A stretch of 64,000 nt of DNA from Mycteria americana (Eukaryota > Chordata > Aves > Ciconiiformes > Ciconiidae). The stretch is from contig NC_134366.1 in the NCBI RefSeq assembly GCF_035582795.1, forward strand, positions 5,872,828 through 5,936,827, in the 5' to 3' direction. Each line of letters begins with the position of its first letter. Position 1 is the first letter of the stretch. The position numbers and the translations under genes were made by a program. The notes below the pieces were generated by a model. That model saw only the letters and a list, made by a program, of their open reading frames with translations. It had not been told where the DNA came from and made no database searches. This document shows, one piece after another, positions 1 to 13,800 of the stretch.

Positions 1-2423
1 TGACAGAAAGTGCATTCTGCTCCAGACTGTTAAAAGGGGATAGAGGAAGGATGAAAAGAGCTCCCAAGTGGAGCTTGGTAAACTCATTGTTACAGATTTG
101 ATCAATATTCAGTATATCAAGGTGAATGCTGAACAGAGATTCTCCAAAAAAAGCATTAATATTAATTTTTTTACTCACCTTCAGCTTCCGTATTTATTTA
201 GGGATTTCTACCTATATGTCTTAAGAACTTTGTTGTGAGCAGAATCAAACCAAACTTTGTGGGTCTTGGCTTCCCCTTGTGAAATGCACAGGATATATTA
301 CTGTATCGTACTGTGATAATAGTTCATAAGTGCTTGGTTTGTAATAACTTCAGTATATCTATAGATCTGGAGTAATTACTATAAAAAATGAGCTTCTTAA
401 TGTGATGCCAGTTAATTTGAACTGGGTCTCCCATGTTCTTTCAGTCTCTTGGGAAAATAATGTTAGACAGTTGAGATAACTTGCAGCTTTAAACAACAAA
501 AAAACATGCTTTTTGCATCACAGGACTGACTTTCTGTAATTTGCTTTATTGTCAATAAGAAAGGTCATCCATAAAACTCTCCTATTTTTCAATAGAAAAA
601 TGATCAAAGTAACATTTGATCTCCACAAATGTAACCTTCCATGTCTTGCTCAGGAAGCATTGCTTCAAACTAATTCTAAAAAAATCTTTTAAAAATGCCC
701 AATCTGGATGTTAAGCAGAGTAAACCTCAGGATTAGCAAGTACCAGCTGAGGCATATAGCATCATAACATTTTAACTGGGCCTTTCAAAATAACCCAAAA
801 AAGGGCATTAGCTGACAGCCTTAGGGGCTGTGGACATAACCCTGAAACAGAGTATTCACCACAGCTACCACTGCATTCAAATATTTCTGAACTATGGAGA
901 TATGTGTAAACTGTTTGTAAGTATTGTTTGTCTCATAGAAGGTTGAACTTTCTGTCTTTAAAAATCTTGGCAGGTGCTAAGCAATGACCTCACACCGCAT
1001 CCATCTTAGCCTGAGAATATTAATATTCCCCTTCTTTAGACACAGAAACCAAAATAAAAAGAGGCTACATTTCCCCAGCTCCCAAGGACACTCCAAGGCC
1101 CTGAACCAGGGTCTGGCTTGGACTGATTCTTCCCAGAAAACCAAGTTCGAGTCGTGAAGCTCCCACACGCAGAGGATGCTCTGCTGAGAGCACACCACCA
1201 TCCACCCCAGGGTGGAGAACACCCCCTCCACTAGTTCTGCTCCAAAGAGCGTCTGCTCAGCACGTCAACATGGTGCCAACGGCAGTGCCACCCATTCACA
1301 CCCAACCCCCGCACCTTGGCTCCCCTTCACAGCCTTCCCTAAAAATAACAGGCAGGAGTAACATGCAACTCTAGGGAGCCAAGAGGAAATCCAGTCTGTC
1401 ACGGCCAGAGGTGAGCAGCAGGGTTGGATAACACTGTGTGTAGAAACGACTCTTTTTGCTCTAACCACTGCAAAAAAACACCTTTTTTTAAAAGTCTGCA
1501 GTGATTTCCACTGATCATGAGAACCCACAGGTCATGCACATATCCAAAGTTGACTCTGGAAGGCAATATGGGGGCAGTAAATGTGTCTGCAAAAGAGTAA
1601 GCCCAGGTCCTGCCTGCGGATGGAGGATGCTTTCCTGTTATATCCCTCCCAGGGAGGCTGAGCAATGTAGGAGGGAAATCAGAGAGCCCACGAAGAGCAC
1701 AGGCACACAGTGGGCCCTCTCACTGCAAGGGCAAGCAGCAAAGAGAGAAAAAGGAGACTACAGACAGCCTGGGCCTCTGATTGTTGTTTCAGCAAACAGC
1801 AGTGTTCAGTCCCCAAAACAGCCAAACTCCTCATGCATCTGGATCCCCTCAGGTTTGAGAGAGCTTAGAGGAGCTGGATGAATTAAGCACTTCAATTTAC
1901 ATTCTTCGCATCTGATACAAACACCGTTTTGCAGCCCTGGTTGTGGGTCTTCCTTTCACCTTACGTGCCTATTTGGGCCTGGGTGGACTAGGAAAAAGCT
2001 GTTCCCATTCCTGTATACATCCGGAGAGAGCCTGCTTCCTGCCTCTTGTTTTTAAAGGATCTGCCAGCTTCAGGGCTACCAGCTTTCTATTAGAAACCAG
2101 AGAGGGATGACTGAAACTATCTGGCAGATATCCCATGAATGTGCTCAGAACAGAAATGCTGCAAAACTTCTGGTAAGTGATTTCCAACCAGAAGAAAAGC
2201 TCATACATAAATCCCAGAGTTGAAGCAGACGGTGCCACACTACTCAAATGAAAAGTCCCTTGTATTTTCTGGTCTAATGTCTTCACTGCACACATACCTA
2301 CAATATTTGCTAAATAACCTATGCCAGCTTGTTGCAGGGTTGAATCTGAGGCTTAATAAAACAGTACTGTATGTTTAAGAACATCAGAAGTACTCATCAA
2401 GCATGTGGGAGTTTTATCTTTGT

Positions 2424-2530
2424 AGGAATACAGGACTGGAAAGGACACATAAGACACTAAGTCGAGTCCCTTGCTACCACAGGCAATTCCATCATCTTAT
2501 AAACTGAACAAATGCCATCTGAAACTAGCA
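2424..2530 (-). repeat. Old CR1 LINE-like fragment (antisense)
   Basis: The stretch beginning TACAGGACTGGAAAGGACAC, continuing with a degraded form of the usual 'TAGTCCAGTCCCCTGC' block, resembles the antisense 3' region of CR1 elements of sauropsids. It is heavily diverged. The limits are approximate. Confidence 0.4.
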
Positions 2531-3934
2531 AGGTTTTTGCTTTCAATACTTGTTTTCAAAATCCTTCTCATTCCTTACTTGCTTTGCAAGGTTTTGGAGG
2601 CTGGAAAAGATACAGTGCAAGGCAATTCTCCAGTCATGGGGGACAGGCAGGGGACCCAACACTTCTCCTTGTCTACTGACTCTTCCCCTTCTGTGCTCAC
2701 AGATGCAGAGAACACTTCTGAGGTTTAAGGAAGATCTGAGTAAGCCCACGCTGCCAAGCAAACCCAGTGAAGACAGACTAAATTTAAAATCCCAGGCTTT
2801 AATTAAACATCATCAAATTTCAAATGAGAAATCATGCTGTTCTGTAATTCCAGGTTACGTTAAACGGCCTGAGACAATCCCAGATTGGAAGCCAGCACTG
2901 CATGGTAATTACTCTTCCAGAAATACGGCTTGCCTACCCACCCTATTTAGCTTCGATTCTGCTTTCCAAAGACAGAGAGGCACTTTTCCATGCTGGAAAT
3001 TTACAGCCTTCTTCCCTTGCAAATGTCATTGTTATTTTTCCCCCTTTAGCAATCTTGTCTCTTCTTATGGGGAAATTTTTCAGCAATATATTCAATTATT
3101 TGACATGCTCCAGGGACAACTTTCTGTAGCCCAGATTTTCCCTGCACACTGTGGGGTGGGGGGAGCCTTCACATTTAAACGGAAAACTGCCAGGGTGCAA
3201 CATTTCCAACAGCGCCGAAGTTTCAAGATTTCAACTTGTCTAGGGACTGCTCCTTACCACCACAGACACACAACTGATAACACTGCTAAGGAATGACCTC
3301 ACAGCCTAGAGCTTGAAAAAACATCCAAAAAGACACTCATGGTGCAGGAGATAAACACAGCATTCCATGCACATCAGAACTAATGGAGTCTGATTCCTTT
3401 AAACAAACAGCACTATGGTTGTGCAAGTGCTTATTAGACTTCAGAGAATCCACAGAAGAGTAAAGCCTGATGAAAGCTCAGCATTTATGTGCCATCTTCT
3501 TCATCATCAGTACATTATTACCCAGCAGTGAACCCACATGGAGTGAAGCCTTGACTAAGGGAAAGACTCCCTGGTGCCTGGTCAGGCCCAAACTCCAGCT
3601 TTGTGATCCTCCCCAGCTGAGGATTTTGCATCTCCTTTCCTCTCCACAGATGCTTTGATGTTGAACAAGGCATGAAGCTCACGCAGCCTTCTCTCACTGA
3701 GCGCGCTATCTGGTTTCCTCTCTGATAGCTGGATGCCTATCTCTGTGAAGCTTAAAGGAACTTAATATTTTATGACTGCTGCAGCTCTGTCAAATCAGGG
3801 TGAAATTGGCCAACAGGTTCAGTCTGAGGTCAGGGCCTCAGATACACAAGGACTGCAGAAAATCCATCAAAAATTGGACCCACAGATATTCTCTTTTTAT
3901 ATATGGATGTGAGACCTGTGGTCACAAAGCAACT

Positions 3935-4000
3935 TATTGAGTGAAATGCAGCCCTGGGGAAAATTCCCTGTGAATTCAGCAGAGCCAGGATTTCACCCAA
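3935..4000. repeat. Palindromic sauropsid-type interspersed repeat
   Basis: The left end reads TGAAATGCAGCCCTGGGG and the right end GCCAGGATTTCACCC. These are imperfect inverted copies of one another around a diverged centre. Repeats of this form (TGAAATCCTGGC...GCCAGGATTTCA) are common in turtle, crocodile and bird DNA. I do not know the formal family name. Confidence 0.45.
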
Positions 4001-4144
4001 TAACTAACTCACTCTCCATTTCACAACTAATTCACGCTCCTTTCCTGCTCTGCTACTTTTCCTTTCCAATGTCTGCATTGTCACTAGAGCAATTGCAAAT
4101 TCTTTCAGGGCAAAACTTCCTCCCATGCTGAAGCAAATAAGCAG

Positions 4145-4195
4145 TAATTTCACTAAAGTCAGTGGAGGTACCCCAGAGTAAATTTGGCAGTCACA
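4145..4195. repeat. Second fragment of palindromic sauropsid-type repeat
   Basis: ACTAAAGTCAGTGGAGGTAC followed by CCAGAGTAAATTTGG resembles the widespread 'AAGTCAATGGAGTTACACCAG..TAAATTTGG' repeat of sauropsid genomes. It lies about 150 bp from a related fragment. Confidence 0.4.
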
Positions 4196-4605
4196 AGAGG
4201 AGAATCAGTTCCCTCGCCTTGTATTACTGAGAAACATGATAAACAGTACGGGCTTTTCATGCCTTGCCAAGAAGTGCCTGTCCTGGAGTTTACTGCAATG
4301 CAAGTGAAACAGACCCCTGAAGAATACAAAAAATAATGATTATTTTATCTGGAACTCCCTGAAAGAGGCAATTCTTTGCTTAAGGAGCTATGTGAAGCCT
4401 GAATCCGCTCTTGCTTGTATCACTGTAAAACAGGGGAAAAAAGCATTGGAAACCAGGGAGTTTGCCCGGGTGCAAAATCAGTGCGAGAGAAAATTCAGTG
4501 CCCGGGGCCAACAGGAAAAAAGGGGGTTAGTCTACTATCTCCACCCACAACGAAAGACAAGTGCATCTTTGTGTGTGATTAATCACTTTATAAGGCAAAG
4601 GATAC

Positions 4606-4834
4606 TGTTGGAGTTTCTGTTTCTGGTTCATGGAGTTGCTGTGGGCTATGATTTTCCCAAGGCCGGAGATCCAGTGGTTGGCATCATCCTCTGAACTCGC
4701 AATGAGGTCCAGGTTTTTCCGCTGGTCTTTGAAAATGATGGAAAAGCAGCGATACTCCGGGACATCCTTGGCGTATTTTTCCATACCTTCTGTTTTATGG
4801 CCTGACCTCACATCCCGAATGTCTTCAATGGAGA
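4606..4834 (-). CDS. PLCD1: PLCD1 coding exon 3 (second half of PH domain and linker)
   Basis: This 229-nt exon follows a CTTTCCACAG acceptor and ends CA|GTATCC. It encodes [17 protein letters not shown], then [18 protein letters not shown], then [20 protein letters not shown], then [20 protein letters not shown], followed by Q and a split His codon. It covers the last PH strands and the C-terminal helix ([11 protein letters not shown]), then the start of the linker to the EF hands. The reading frame stays open past the donor for 17 codons, but homology to PLCD1 stops at the donor, so that tail is intron. Confidence 0.95.
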
Positions 4835-7800
4835 CTGTGGAAAGAAAGCAGAGCCTGCTGTCAGCAGGGGATCAGTCAGCCTTATCTCTGCTTGGTGAGG
4901 GATATTAAGAAATTACTGTTTCTCCTTTTCCTGCAACCTCTGGAGGATTCCCTTCCCTTTCCCCCCTTCCCCAAACTTTGCTGCTAAAGAAAGCTCAAAT
5001 CAAAAGGAGCAGAAAGAGCAAGAAATTAAAAAAAAAAACACCACCACCAAACTCTTTCCCCATGTTCTTTATTTAACAAAGAAGCAGAATATGCACTAGA
5101 TGTCATACTGTGATATCATGTTTATGACATACAAATCACTGCCAAGAATTTGGTTCCAGTCCTTGGAGCATCCCTGATTTGATCTCTGGCCCCATCTGAG
5201 AGTGGGGAGAGTGGAGCTGTGCCTCCCTGTGAACATCACCCCACAGGAAAATGAGAGGTGACTTCAGTAACAGGAGGGCAGGGACCAAAATAGCCATTCT
5301 TTAGTTTGCAAAAAAGTGAGAAGGTGAAATTTAAAATCCCATATATTCTTCTCAGTCACACTAGTGCAAATTAGGGAGGCAAAGACCAAAGCTTCAGAGC
5401 AGTTTGGTGTCACCCATACTCCATCCTCACCCCTGTCAAGGGTAGACTCGATCCTCTTTGCTGTAAGAAAGCAAAACACTGCTTTCAAGACCATCCTTCC
5501 CCATTTCCATCTCTGCCCTTCAGCTAGTGGAAATGAGCCCTGAAGTTGCACCAAGTTTGCAAAATGCACACACAAGGCAATCCAGAAAGAGCAGTGCATT
5601 CAAGAGACTATGTTATTAAACAAATGTAAGTAACAGAGACACCCCTACATTGCCCCTGAGAGCATGCAGGTGCCCTCAAACTGTGCGGAAATCAGGCAAG
5701 CTCCCAGTAGCATGCACAGCCTCTTTTTGTCTTCCATGGAGTTGACGGGCCACTTAATACTTCTACAAAGGTCTGAGAGGAAAGGGCAGAAACTGCTTAA
5801 TCACATTTGACTGCTGAGAAACTTAACACTGAAGAAAGGTTAAATACACACAACAGATGGCAAAAATGTTTGCAAACAGTGTTGGAATCCATAACCAAGA
5901 AAGTCTCATTGCATTTTCTTGGGTGGGAGATAGACCAGTTAAAATTTTGCAAACATCTACCAATACCATCTCAGGGCACACATAGAAAAGGCAACACACC
6001 TGAGAGATATTCAGCCATCTTCTATAACAAGCATGCCAAAAAATAGATATAATCACAGGAATTTGAAAAAAAAAAGGCTTAACTTCTCCGTACCTCAAAC
6101 CGTAAATTACGGGTGAAAACTATTTCCTGTGTCACAGATGTGAGAGATCGATTTTATTTGTGCTTATCTTGAAGGAGCTTTGTTGAAAAGCAGTATGTGA
6201 GCGTAGAATATCCCCACTGTTTAGCTGAATAGGAGAAACTTGCCTTAAAACACCCATTTTATCCGCTCCTTCATTTAAATTGGTGCAATTTCACCATTAA
6301 AGTGCCCAGTTCATTCAAAGTCAACACCGCAGAAAAACACAACTCAGTATCCACCCTGCACGTTTTTAGCACGGCTGCTCTAGGATCATCCAAAATTCAT
6401 CACATGCTCATTAGAGTTTGAAAACTTTCCTTTTTTCCCAGGGCAGTCATGATAATGCTCAGCTGCTAGGGGGAAAAAAAGAAAAAAAAAACACACCAAA
6501 ACTTCAGTCATCAAAAATCAGTGACTTTCCAAAACCAACACTTGACGTTTGCTTTAAATTCTCACCACATGTTGGGGTGGTCAAACATCTTCCACAGTAC
6601 TTTGCTGGTTTGGTTCCTATACAAGAACATACCATGAACACCTTCCTGGAGCTAGCAAAGCTCCTCCCTGACAATTATGAGCAATTATCTTTGTGTGGTC
6701 TTTTATTATCGCTTTGTAAAGGCCAACAGTTGATCAGTCAGAAGGGAGGAAAAGGTTGGGTTGGGATGGGCAGCTATGGAATTACGTTATCTGGCCAATT
6801 TACTGTACAGTGAAAGTTTATGGTTTTGAGTACTTAAATCATCCTTGAAAGAAAAGGGCTGCAACACCCTTGCAGCTGGGCTGCTAACGGAGAGCCTTGC
6901 TGGTGATTTTGCCCATTAACTAGGACATTAGGCAAATGATAGTGATTGTGCCTCAGGCAGAACTACACCCTTAACGTAAAGGATGCTATCATGTTTGGAC
7001 GGATTCAGTTCAGTCAAAAAGTCTAAAGTTTAGTTAGGCTCCTTTTATAGCCAATGTAAAAAAAAGAAGCTTTTGGAACACAAATGTTCTGTCCTATTTA
7101 AAAAAAAACCTTAGGGTAAGATAAATCATACCCTTAATCCATGGCTACAGTGGACCCTTGACCAGAAAGGAAGTCTAGGCTGAGCATCTCAGATGCAGAC
7201 ATGTGCCATGCAGATGGTCCGTAAGTAGGTGATTCTCCTCCACTCCCTGGTCTCTTCTGGTTATGGCAGTGCAAGTGGAAGGATCATCCTGTTGTTCCTC
7301 ATCACCTGCCAACTGCTTGGCTCATAAGAGTTATTGTCCCTTCAGAATGGCTAGCTAGTCTGCCTGTGCAATCAATCCCTAAACTTTGGGTTGGCAACGA
7401 CCTACTGTTTCCAAGACTAGAAAATCTGATGTTAAATATTGGAAATTTAGAATGGATTCTTTGGAAGCCATTACCTGGCAAAGTAAATCCACTGGAAAAG
7501 AGAGCTGTGTGGGAGGAAAAAAAGATTGAAAACCTGTGCCTGGAAGGGCTGCCTTGATCTCTTTGGGGTATGCTGAGAAGAGGATGATAGAGGGCACAGA
7601 GCTCGTCGATGCAGAAAAGGTACAAGGAAGGCTGAAGAACAGGATTGGTGTCTACTGTAGTCATGCAAGAGACTAGGAGAGAAACTATCAACGCAGGAAC
7701 TGTTAAAAAGGCAGGGTAAGAGAGGACACTTTTTAAAGCTTTCCATAGCTTGGTCGTGTGTACTGCTTTCATCTATCAATAAAAAAGCTGAAGCCAAAGG

Positions 7801-10800
7801 AGTTGGCCCAAGCCATCTGCAAATGTTACCTCTTTTCTGGAAAATCTTAACCTAGCATGAGTACATTATCAGCTGCTCCCAGACAGTGAGCATACTGTAT
7901 TAGCAGTCCCAAACTAACTGTGTGCTCAGCTGGGCTATCTGCAAGGAGAAATCAGAAATAACTGGGGGACAGAGACGTTTCACAGCAGAGGAACACTTAC
8001 AGCAAATACCCATCAATCACGTATCCCTGCAATCTCCCTGTTCCTTCCCCATCACGCCACAGCGGGGAGGTAACCACAAGCAGAAGAAAATCTGGAAAGT
8101 TTGCATCTACTTCTCCTGAGTGTTTACGTCTGCTGAAGACGTGGTTTGTGTAAAGCCCAAAACATGAAGCACAACACAAGGAAGCTTGTGTCCTTCCTGG
8201 CCTCCAGACATCGAGTCAAACAGGTTACATCCTGGTCAGCCTTCCTGACTGCTGCGGATGCCGCTCAGCCAGTGCCACAGCTGAAGGCTCCCCACTGACA
8301 CAGACATACAGCAGCGTTCCCTGGAGCCGGTGAAATTACTCCTGTCTGAACTAGTCTCAGGGAGATGTTGAGAACTTTCTTTTTAATCCTCTTTTCAATT
8401 TTTGTCACTGGATACTGCCCTTGTGCTCCTCTCTTGCTAATTCTCGGCTCCATGCTCTTCTGTTTCACCAATGGCATTAGCAGGCAGCTATGAGTCAGGC
8501 CTGCAGGATGCTGGAGGCCAGTTTTGACAGCCATGATGTTTTCAAGCAACCAATGTGTATCTTTTGGGTGTCTCTTTTGATTTGGATTTCTCTCCTCACG
8601 GCTTTCAAGGAGCTTGCTGTTACACTTGCAAGCTCATCTCCTCATGCAGAATAACAAGGAACACCTCTCAAAGGAAAACAAAAGCTGTGATTCACACTGA
8701 TGTGCCTGTAACTGGACTTAGAGAATCTGCAAGTACCCAAGCCCAAAACAGTGACCCACAAAACCTTGCTGAGTGGGTGCAGAGCCTCACCTGTGCCTCT
8801 GCCTGACCCAAAAGCTCCCCCATGCCCCAGAAGTTAGTTTCTTCCTTCAAGTGGCCCCTGCACAAAAGGCTCCCCACCTCCCTCCAGCAGGAGCTGGGCT
8901 GGCCTGACCACCCTCCACGAGGTGCCCTCAGACACACCCCAGTGCAAGGATTTCAGCCCTACGTGCATGTGGAGAAGGGATGGCCATTTGTGTGAGAACC
9001 ATTCCTGCAGGAAGCAGTAGGGAGAAGGACACAAATTCGATCTCCTCATCACTCTAAAAGCTGTAACTCCAGAGCTTTCAGGCTTCAGGAGTGCATCCCA
9101 GTGACACGTAGGCACTATAAGCCATTGGGCAGCCAAAAATACAAGTGTTGAGGAGCCAGAAGGACAAGCCTGACAAGGTGCCTAACGATTAGAGCACTTG
9201 TCTGAGAGATGAGCCCTGGCCACTGGCCTCTCCATCTCTTCTCCAGTCACTGCTCCTAAGGTGAGATGTCCAGACTGTGCTGGGAGTATGGACAGCAAAC
9301 CACTTTGGTAATCCTAAAGAATACAGGGAAAGGAGGAATGGAGACAGACAGCAATCATCCTTTGCCCTCCTCCTGTTTGACAGGCAGCCCTTTGAGAGGA
9401 GATATTTTTTCAAGAGTCTTATAGAAAAGAGAGAGAACAAGGAACTGAACCCACATCTCCTGCAAACCACCAGGCATGTGACAAGGACCAAAAGGTGCTT
9501 CTCCTTCCTTGTGCCTTTGCTGGTAAAGAAGGAGAGGAGGATCAATGTATAGAGACGTGGAGGCACGGCCAAAACAGCTGGCCTTCAGTTACTCATGAGG
9601 CGAAGGGGGCAGTTTTTTAACTCTGAGAGAAATACCCCTCAGATCCTTCCCTTTCCTTATCCTACCTCCCTGTCATTAGCAAGTGATACCTGCAATGTGG
9701 CATTCAGTCACGTTGAATTACTCCATCCCACTCTAATTGTCTCAGTAAGTCACTTCTGTTTACTGTCAGGAAATGCAGATGAGAAATCTACTCAGCTGTT
9801 AATAGCTTGCACCATATTTGCACACAATACTGCATGTCTGCAGAGAGATCAGACCTTCACCAGCTGCAGCTCAGCCAGGCTGGCTTAGCATCTTGTCAAG
9901 AACAGATGAAAGCCACTTCCTGACCCCAGGACTGCCCTGCCAGCCAGGATGGATTTCACAACACACGGAGCACATGGGGCAAACTGGCACTGCATGCTGC
10001 TTCTCTCTTTGGTTTTACCCCAGAAAAAGCAGTTTAGTTGCTTTCAGTTTCACCATAGGTGGCTGATGCTAATGGCCAAACGCAGTTGGGATCAGGACCT
10101 TTGTATTCAGCAGGAGCTGGAGCACTGTCAACTCCCTGGACTGGGAACACCAAAGGCCATCCATCACCCTCATCGCTAAGGGATGCTTTAACATAATGAT
10201 TCAAGGGTGGGTTTAGCATGAGCCCCACTGTGCTGTGCCTTCTTAGCCCTGACCACGTTGCTCTCTCATCTCCCTGTGCGTGAATTACTGCAGGTCCCAG
10301 CTGCTGATTCCTCATCCGTTCTCTTCTCCTCTCCCCCTCCACTGACTTGCTCAGCACATTGTTTTAACTTGAGATCTGCTGCACAGCAGTCTGTCCTCAT
10401 CGCTGGTGTGTGTCACCAGCTGACAACCAGTGATATAATGCTCATGTAATTTTACAGGTTGTTTGGAAATACCTTTTAATATAAGATCTTTGCCCAATCT
10501 TTCTGTCTACCCATCGCAGCTTGTGGCGTTGATGTAAATAGAATGATCTCTATTTACATTCCTTCCACACATCACAACCAGGGCCCTGCAAACTATTTCT
10601 GTAAGTAGTTCCTACTTCTCCTGCCATTACAGTGCCGCTAAATTTGGATCTAAGGCTCTCAACGCTTCTGTCTTTGCATTTAACATATGCTATGGAGAAT
10701 AAGGTCAATATTTGTCAGCACACTGCCTGTGATGAAAATTGTCCCAGCAACACATGCGGTGGCCTGATTCAAAATTAAATCGAAAAAACAGGCAGCTCTG

Positions 10801-13800
10801 CATTTGAAATGACTTGTTTTATGGGTTGAGTGATTTTGATAAAAACTAATGAGACCCACAGACAGACGGTTTTGTTTTCACAGCTGACGGCTGCCTTGCA
10901 TAACACATTCACATCAGCAAATATTTTTCCAGGGACAAATACATGTCTGACCGTGAAGCAATGATTCCTAAAGAAACTGCCTAACCAGCTCCAGAAGGAA
11001 GGTTTCAGCGCAGTCAACTGCCTGCTGTGTGTATACAGGTTGCTGAGAGTTTCTGTTGACTTTAGGCACTTACCAGGAACAATTTAAAGTTTTCACTTCT
11101 TGACCTGAGTAAGCACAGAGCAATATCACGTCCTTTCTGTTCTTCTACAAGCAAGTTCAGGGCATTAATTCAGTGAAGACAATCGTTCATTCTTCCACAA
11201 AAATGGTATGGTATGTTCATTGCATGGCATTTTAAGGGCATTTCTAAATTTCACAGGAACTCAAAAATGAAGGAAAAAGTTTTCTACTGAACACTGGTAG
11301 TAGGCTATAAACATAAAGCTTTTGTACTATGTTTAAACTATGCAAAAATGTCCTACAATTGGGACAGAATTCAGAGGAACTGGAACAAACTGTGCATTTT
11401 TAATAGTGAGGATAATTAATCATTAGATCAAAATAGCAATTTCATTACTTTAAATAATAATAGTCATCGCTTGCAACATTCAGTTGTGCAACTGAATTTA
11501 GCTCACCTCTGTAAATTGCTCCCAAACCTGATTCTTTTAACCAAAATACAGAAAAAAACCCAACAACAGTAGTTTTTAAGTAAAGCCTTTGGCCAGGAAT
11601 GGAAATATTTCAGCCAAAATTCCTAAACTTCTTTCTTGACTAAACTCCTAAACTTCTTTCTTTCACTGCTCGTGACTCAATGACGCACCCCCAGTGAGTC
11701 ATCCTTGGTGCAGTGAGTGAAGTTCACTCATGGCTGTCATGGGAAACGTCATCTCCCTGAGCCTCCAACAGAGAAAGAGTGCAGGAGACAGCAAAGCACC
11801 AGCTTCTCCGGGGCTCCACTGTAGCACCCCTAAATCTAAGAGACTCATTCAGTCTTTTCCTTCTGACTTTGAATATTCTGTCTCTCCACCAAACACTCAA
11901 AAGGATGTTTCACTGAAAAGTTTTCAACCATCCCTACAAATCCCCAAGTTCAGAGAGTTTTTAAAGGGATTGAGTCTGGCTTAAGTGAGCTCACGCTAGG
12001 GATTTCAGCTGGTTTAAGAAAAGACTTTCAAAAATCGATTTCACTGAAAGCAGCACATGCTTTTTTGCTCTTTTTTTCACATAGATGAGACCTGATATTT
12101 GACCACAGCTAAACAAGACACTGTTACTGACAGGCTGCTGCTCTTTGAACACAAGCCCCTCTGCCTCCTTTGGCTCCCTTCCCTCCCACCACAGTGATGC
12201 TCAGAAGTGAACTGGCTCTGACTGAACTGGCTGTTTACCTGCCCCCTTGCACAAACCTTTTCTTTGCCCCAAAACCATTAATCCTGCCACTTGAACCTTG
12301 TTGTCTCGGCCCCAGGGAGAAAGCTGTCCCATGTGTAAAAGCCTCATGGGCCAAAGAAGCATCCACCCTGACTGTGGCTCTACACAACATTCAAGATAAC
12401 AGAGAGCAGCGGTGTGTTTATGGGCCTGGTATGCAGCTCAGACACAGGATGTAGCAGGCTATGGTGAAAAACGAATTTTTAAAGGTGCTTTTGTGCAGCG
12501 CTTCGTGCCCAGCACTCCTATGTTTCTGTGGAAGCTGACCAGAGAGTAAGCACAGGGCATAACATGTTTGTTGTAAAACTGACCGCTTAAGATGCTTCAA
12601 GGGCTTTTGGAAAAAAACTGTTCCCTTGGGCCTGTGGAAATGGAAAATGGAAAATACTGAAAAATAATGGATTATGGATAATACGGAAAAGATGGATTAT
12701 GTTCTACCTGCATAGAAATAATATTGGAATGGCAGCCTATTCCCCCAAAAGCCCTGTGGGTAATACAGCTATCAAGACAGCATCCAATCTAAATTTCCAG
12801 TTGTTTAAAATAAAGACAACAGAGGAAGGTACTTGTTGTACCCCATGTACCTGATCCAAGCAACATCTGTGCCTGTGACAACCCTGATATGTTGGGTTTT
12901 TTTAACTTGAAGCATCTGAGATTCTTCTGTCTAACCTTGGCGGTCCCCAGTTTTATCACTAGACACCACCACACAATGGTTTACAACTAGCTTTTCAGCA
13001 TGATTATAAGAACAGTAACAGGAATAACAGGAAACTGTCCAAACAAAACCATAACCCTCACCCTACACAGACTTTGCTCCTCTGAGGTTCCTCCATCTGC
13101 TTGCTCTCAGCAGTGCTGCAGATAAGATTAGACCTGCTGCTAAAACCTCCCAGTTTCCATTCTGCTCATTCTTTTTCCTTTCTAAAAAAGGCACCTTATC
13201 TGCAGTTTTAGAAAGGCTTTGTACTGGAGGGCAAAGTTACTGTCTGTTAACAAGGAAGGGTGACCCTCTGGAGAGACTCGCCTTGAAGTCCCTGATTTTG
13301 CGTATCAAATCATGACCCTGCACTCTTCCTCTGCTTTTTGACTGCCTACACACACCGGACCAAATGAGAAGGCAGCCGTAGTGATAGAGCCTGCCAGAGA
13401 AAACAACACTAACCAGGGGTAATCATCTCTATACCTAAACCCAAAGCAGCCTGGTGAAGTTAAAAGCTCAAGAAAGAAACTCAAACCCAGTGATCACTCT
13501 AAAAACTCGGGAATGGAAGGTCTCAGAGGACCAACAGAGGAGAAAGGCATGGGAAAATGGATGTCCTTGGGGTTATGGCTTGGGACTGGGCAGGTGTCAG
13601 TCCAGTACTCATCTCTCTTGTTGAATTCCAGGTTCAGGTGCATCCAGAGCCGCTGTTGAAAGCAGCCCCGAGGTGGCTCTCTACCCCTCCCGAAAGCTTG
13701 CACCACAACTGCAGGCACAGCTTCACATCCTCCCAGGAGCATATGGGACACAGCCTGCCTCGGCACGCTTGGTAGGTCAACCTGGCACCAGGCACGCTCC

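Larger units (their letters stand above)
1..4605 (-). other. PLCD1 intron 3 (incomplete at left edge)
   Basis: Non-coding by inspection. I searched the minus strand for the next PLCD1 exon (the WIHSCLRKAD / EF-hand region) and did not find it, so intron 3 extends past the left edge. It contains an old CR1-like fragment (2424-2530) and palindromic sauropsid-type repeats (3935-4195). A 248-codon frame on the plus strand (2550-3296) has no recognisable homology. Confidence 0.7.

Noticed and set aside
2550..3296. A 248-codon plus-strand frame
   Set aside because: It lies in PLCD1 intron 3, partly beside a CR1-like fragment, has ordinary composition and resembles no family; consistent with chance.
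1..4605. Search for PLCD1 exon 4 (start of the EF hands)
   Set aside because: No minus-strand match to the WIHSCLRKADKN or MSFKEL region was found, so it is taken to lie outside the window.
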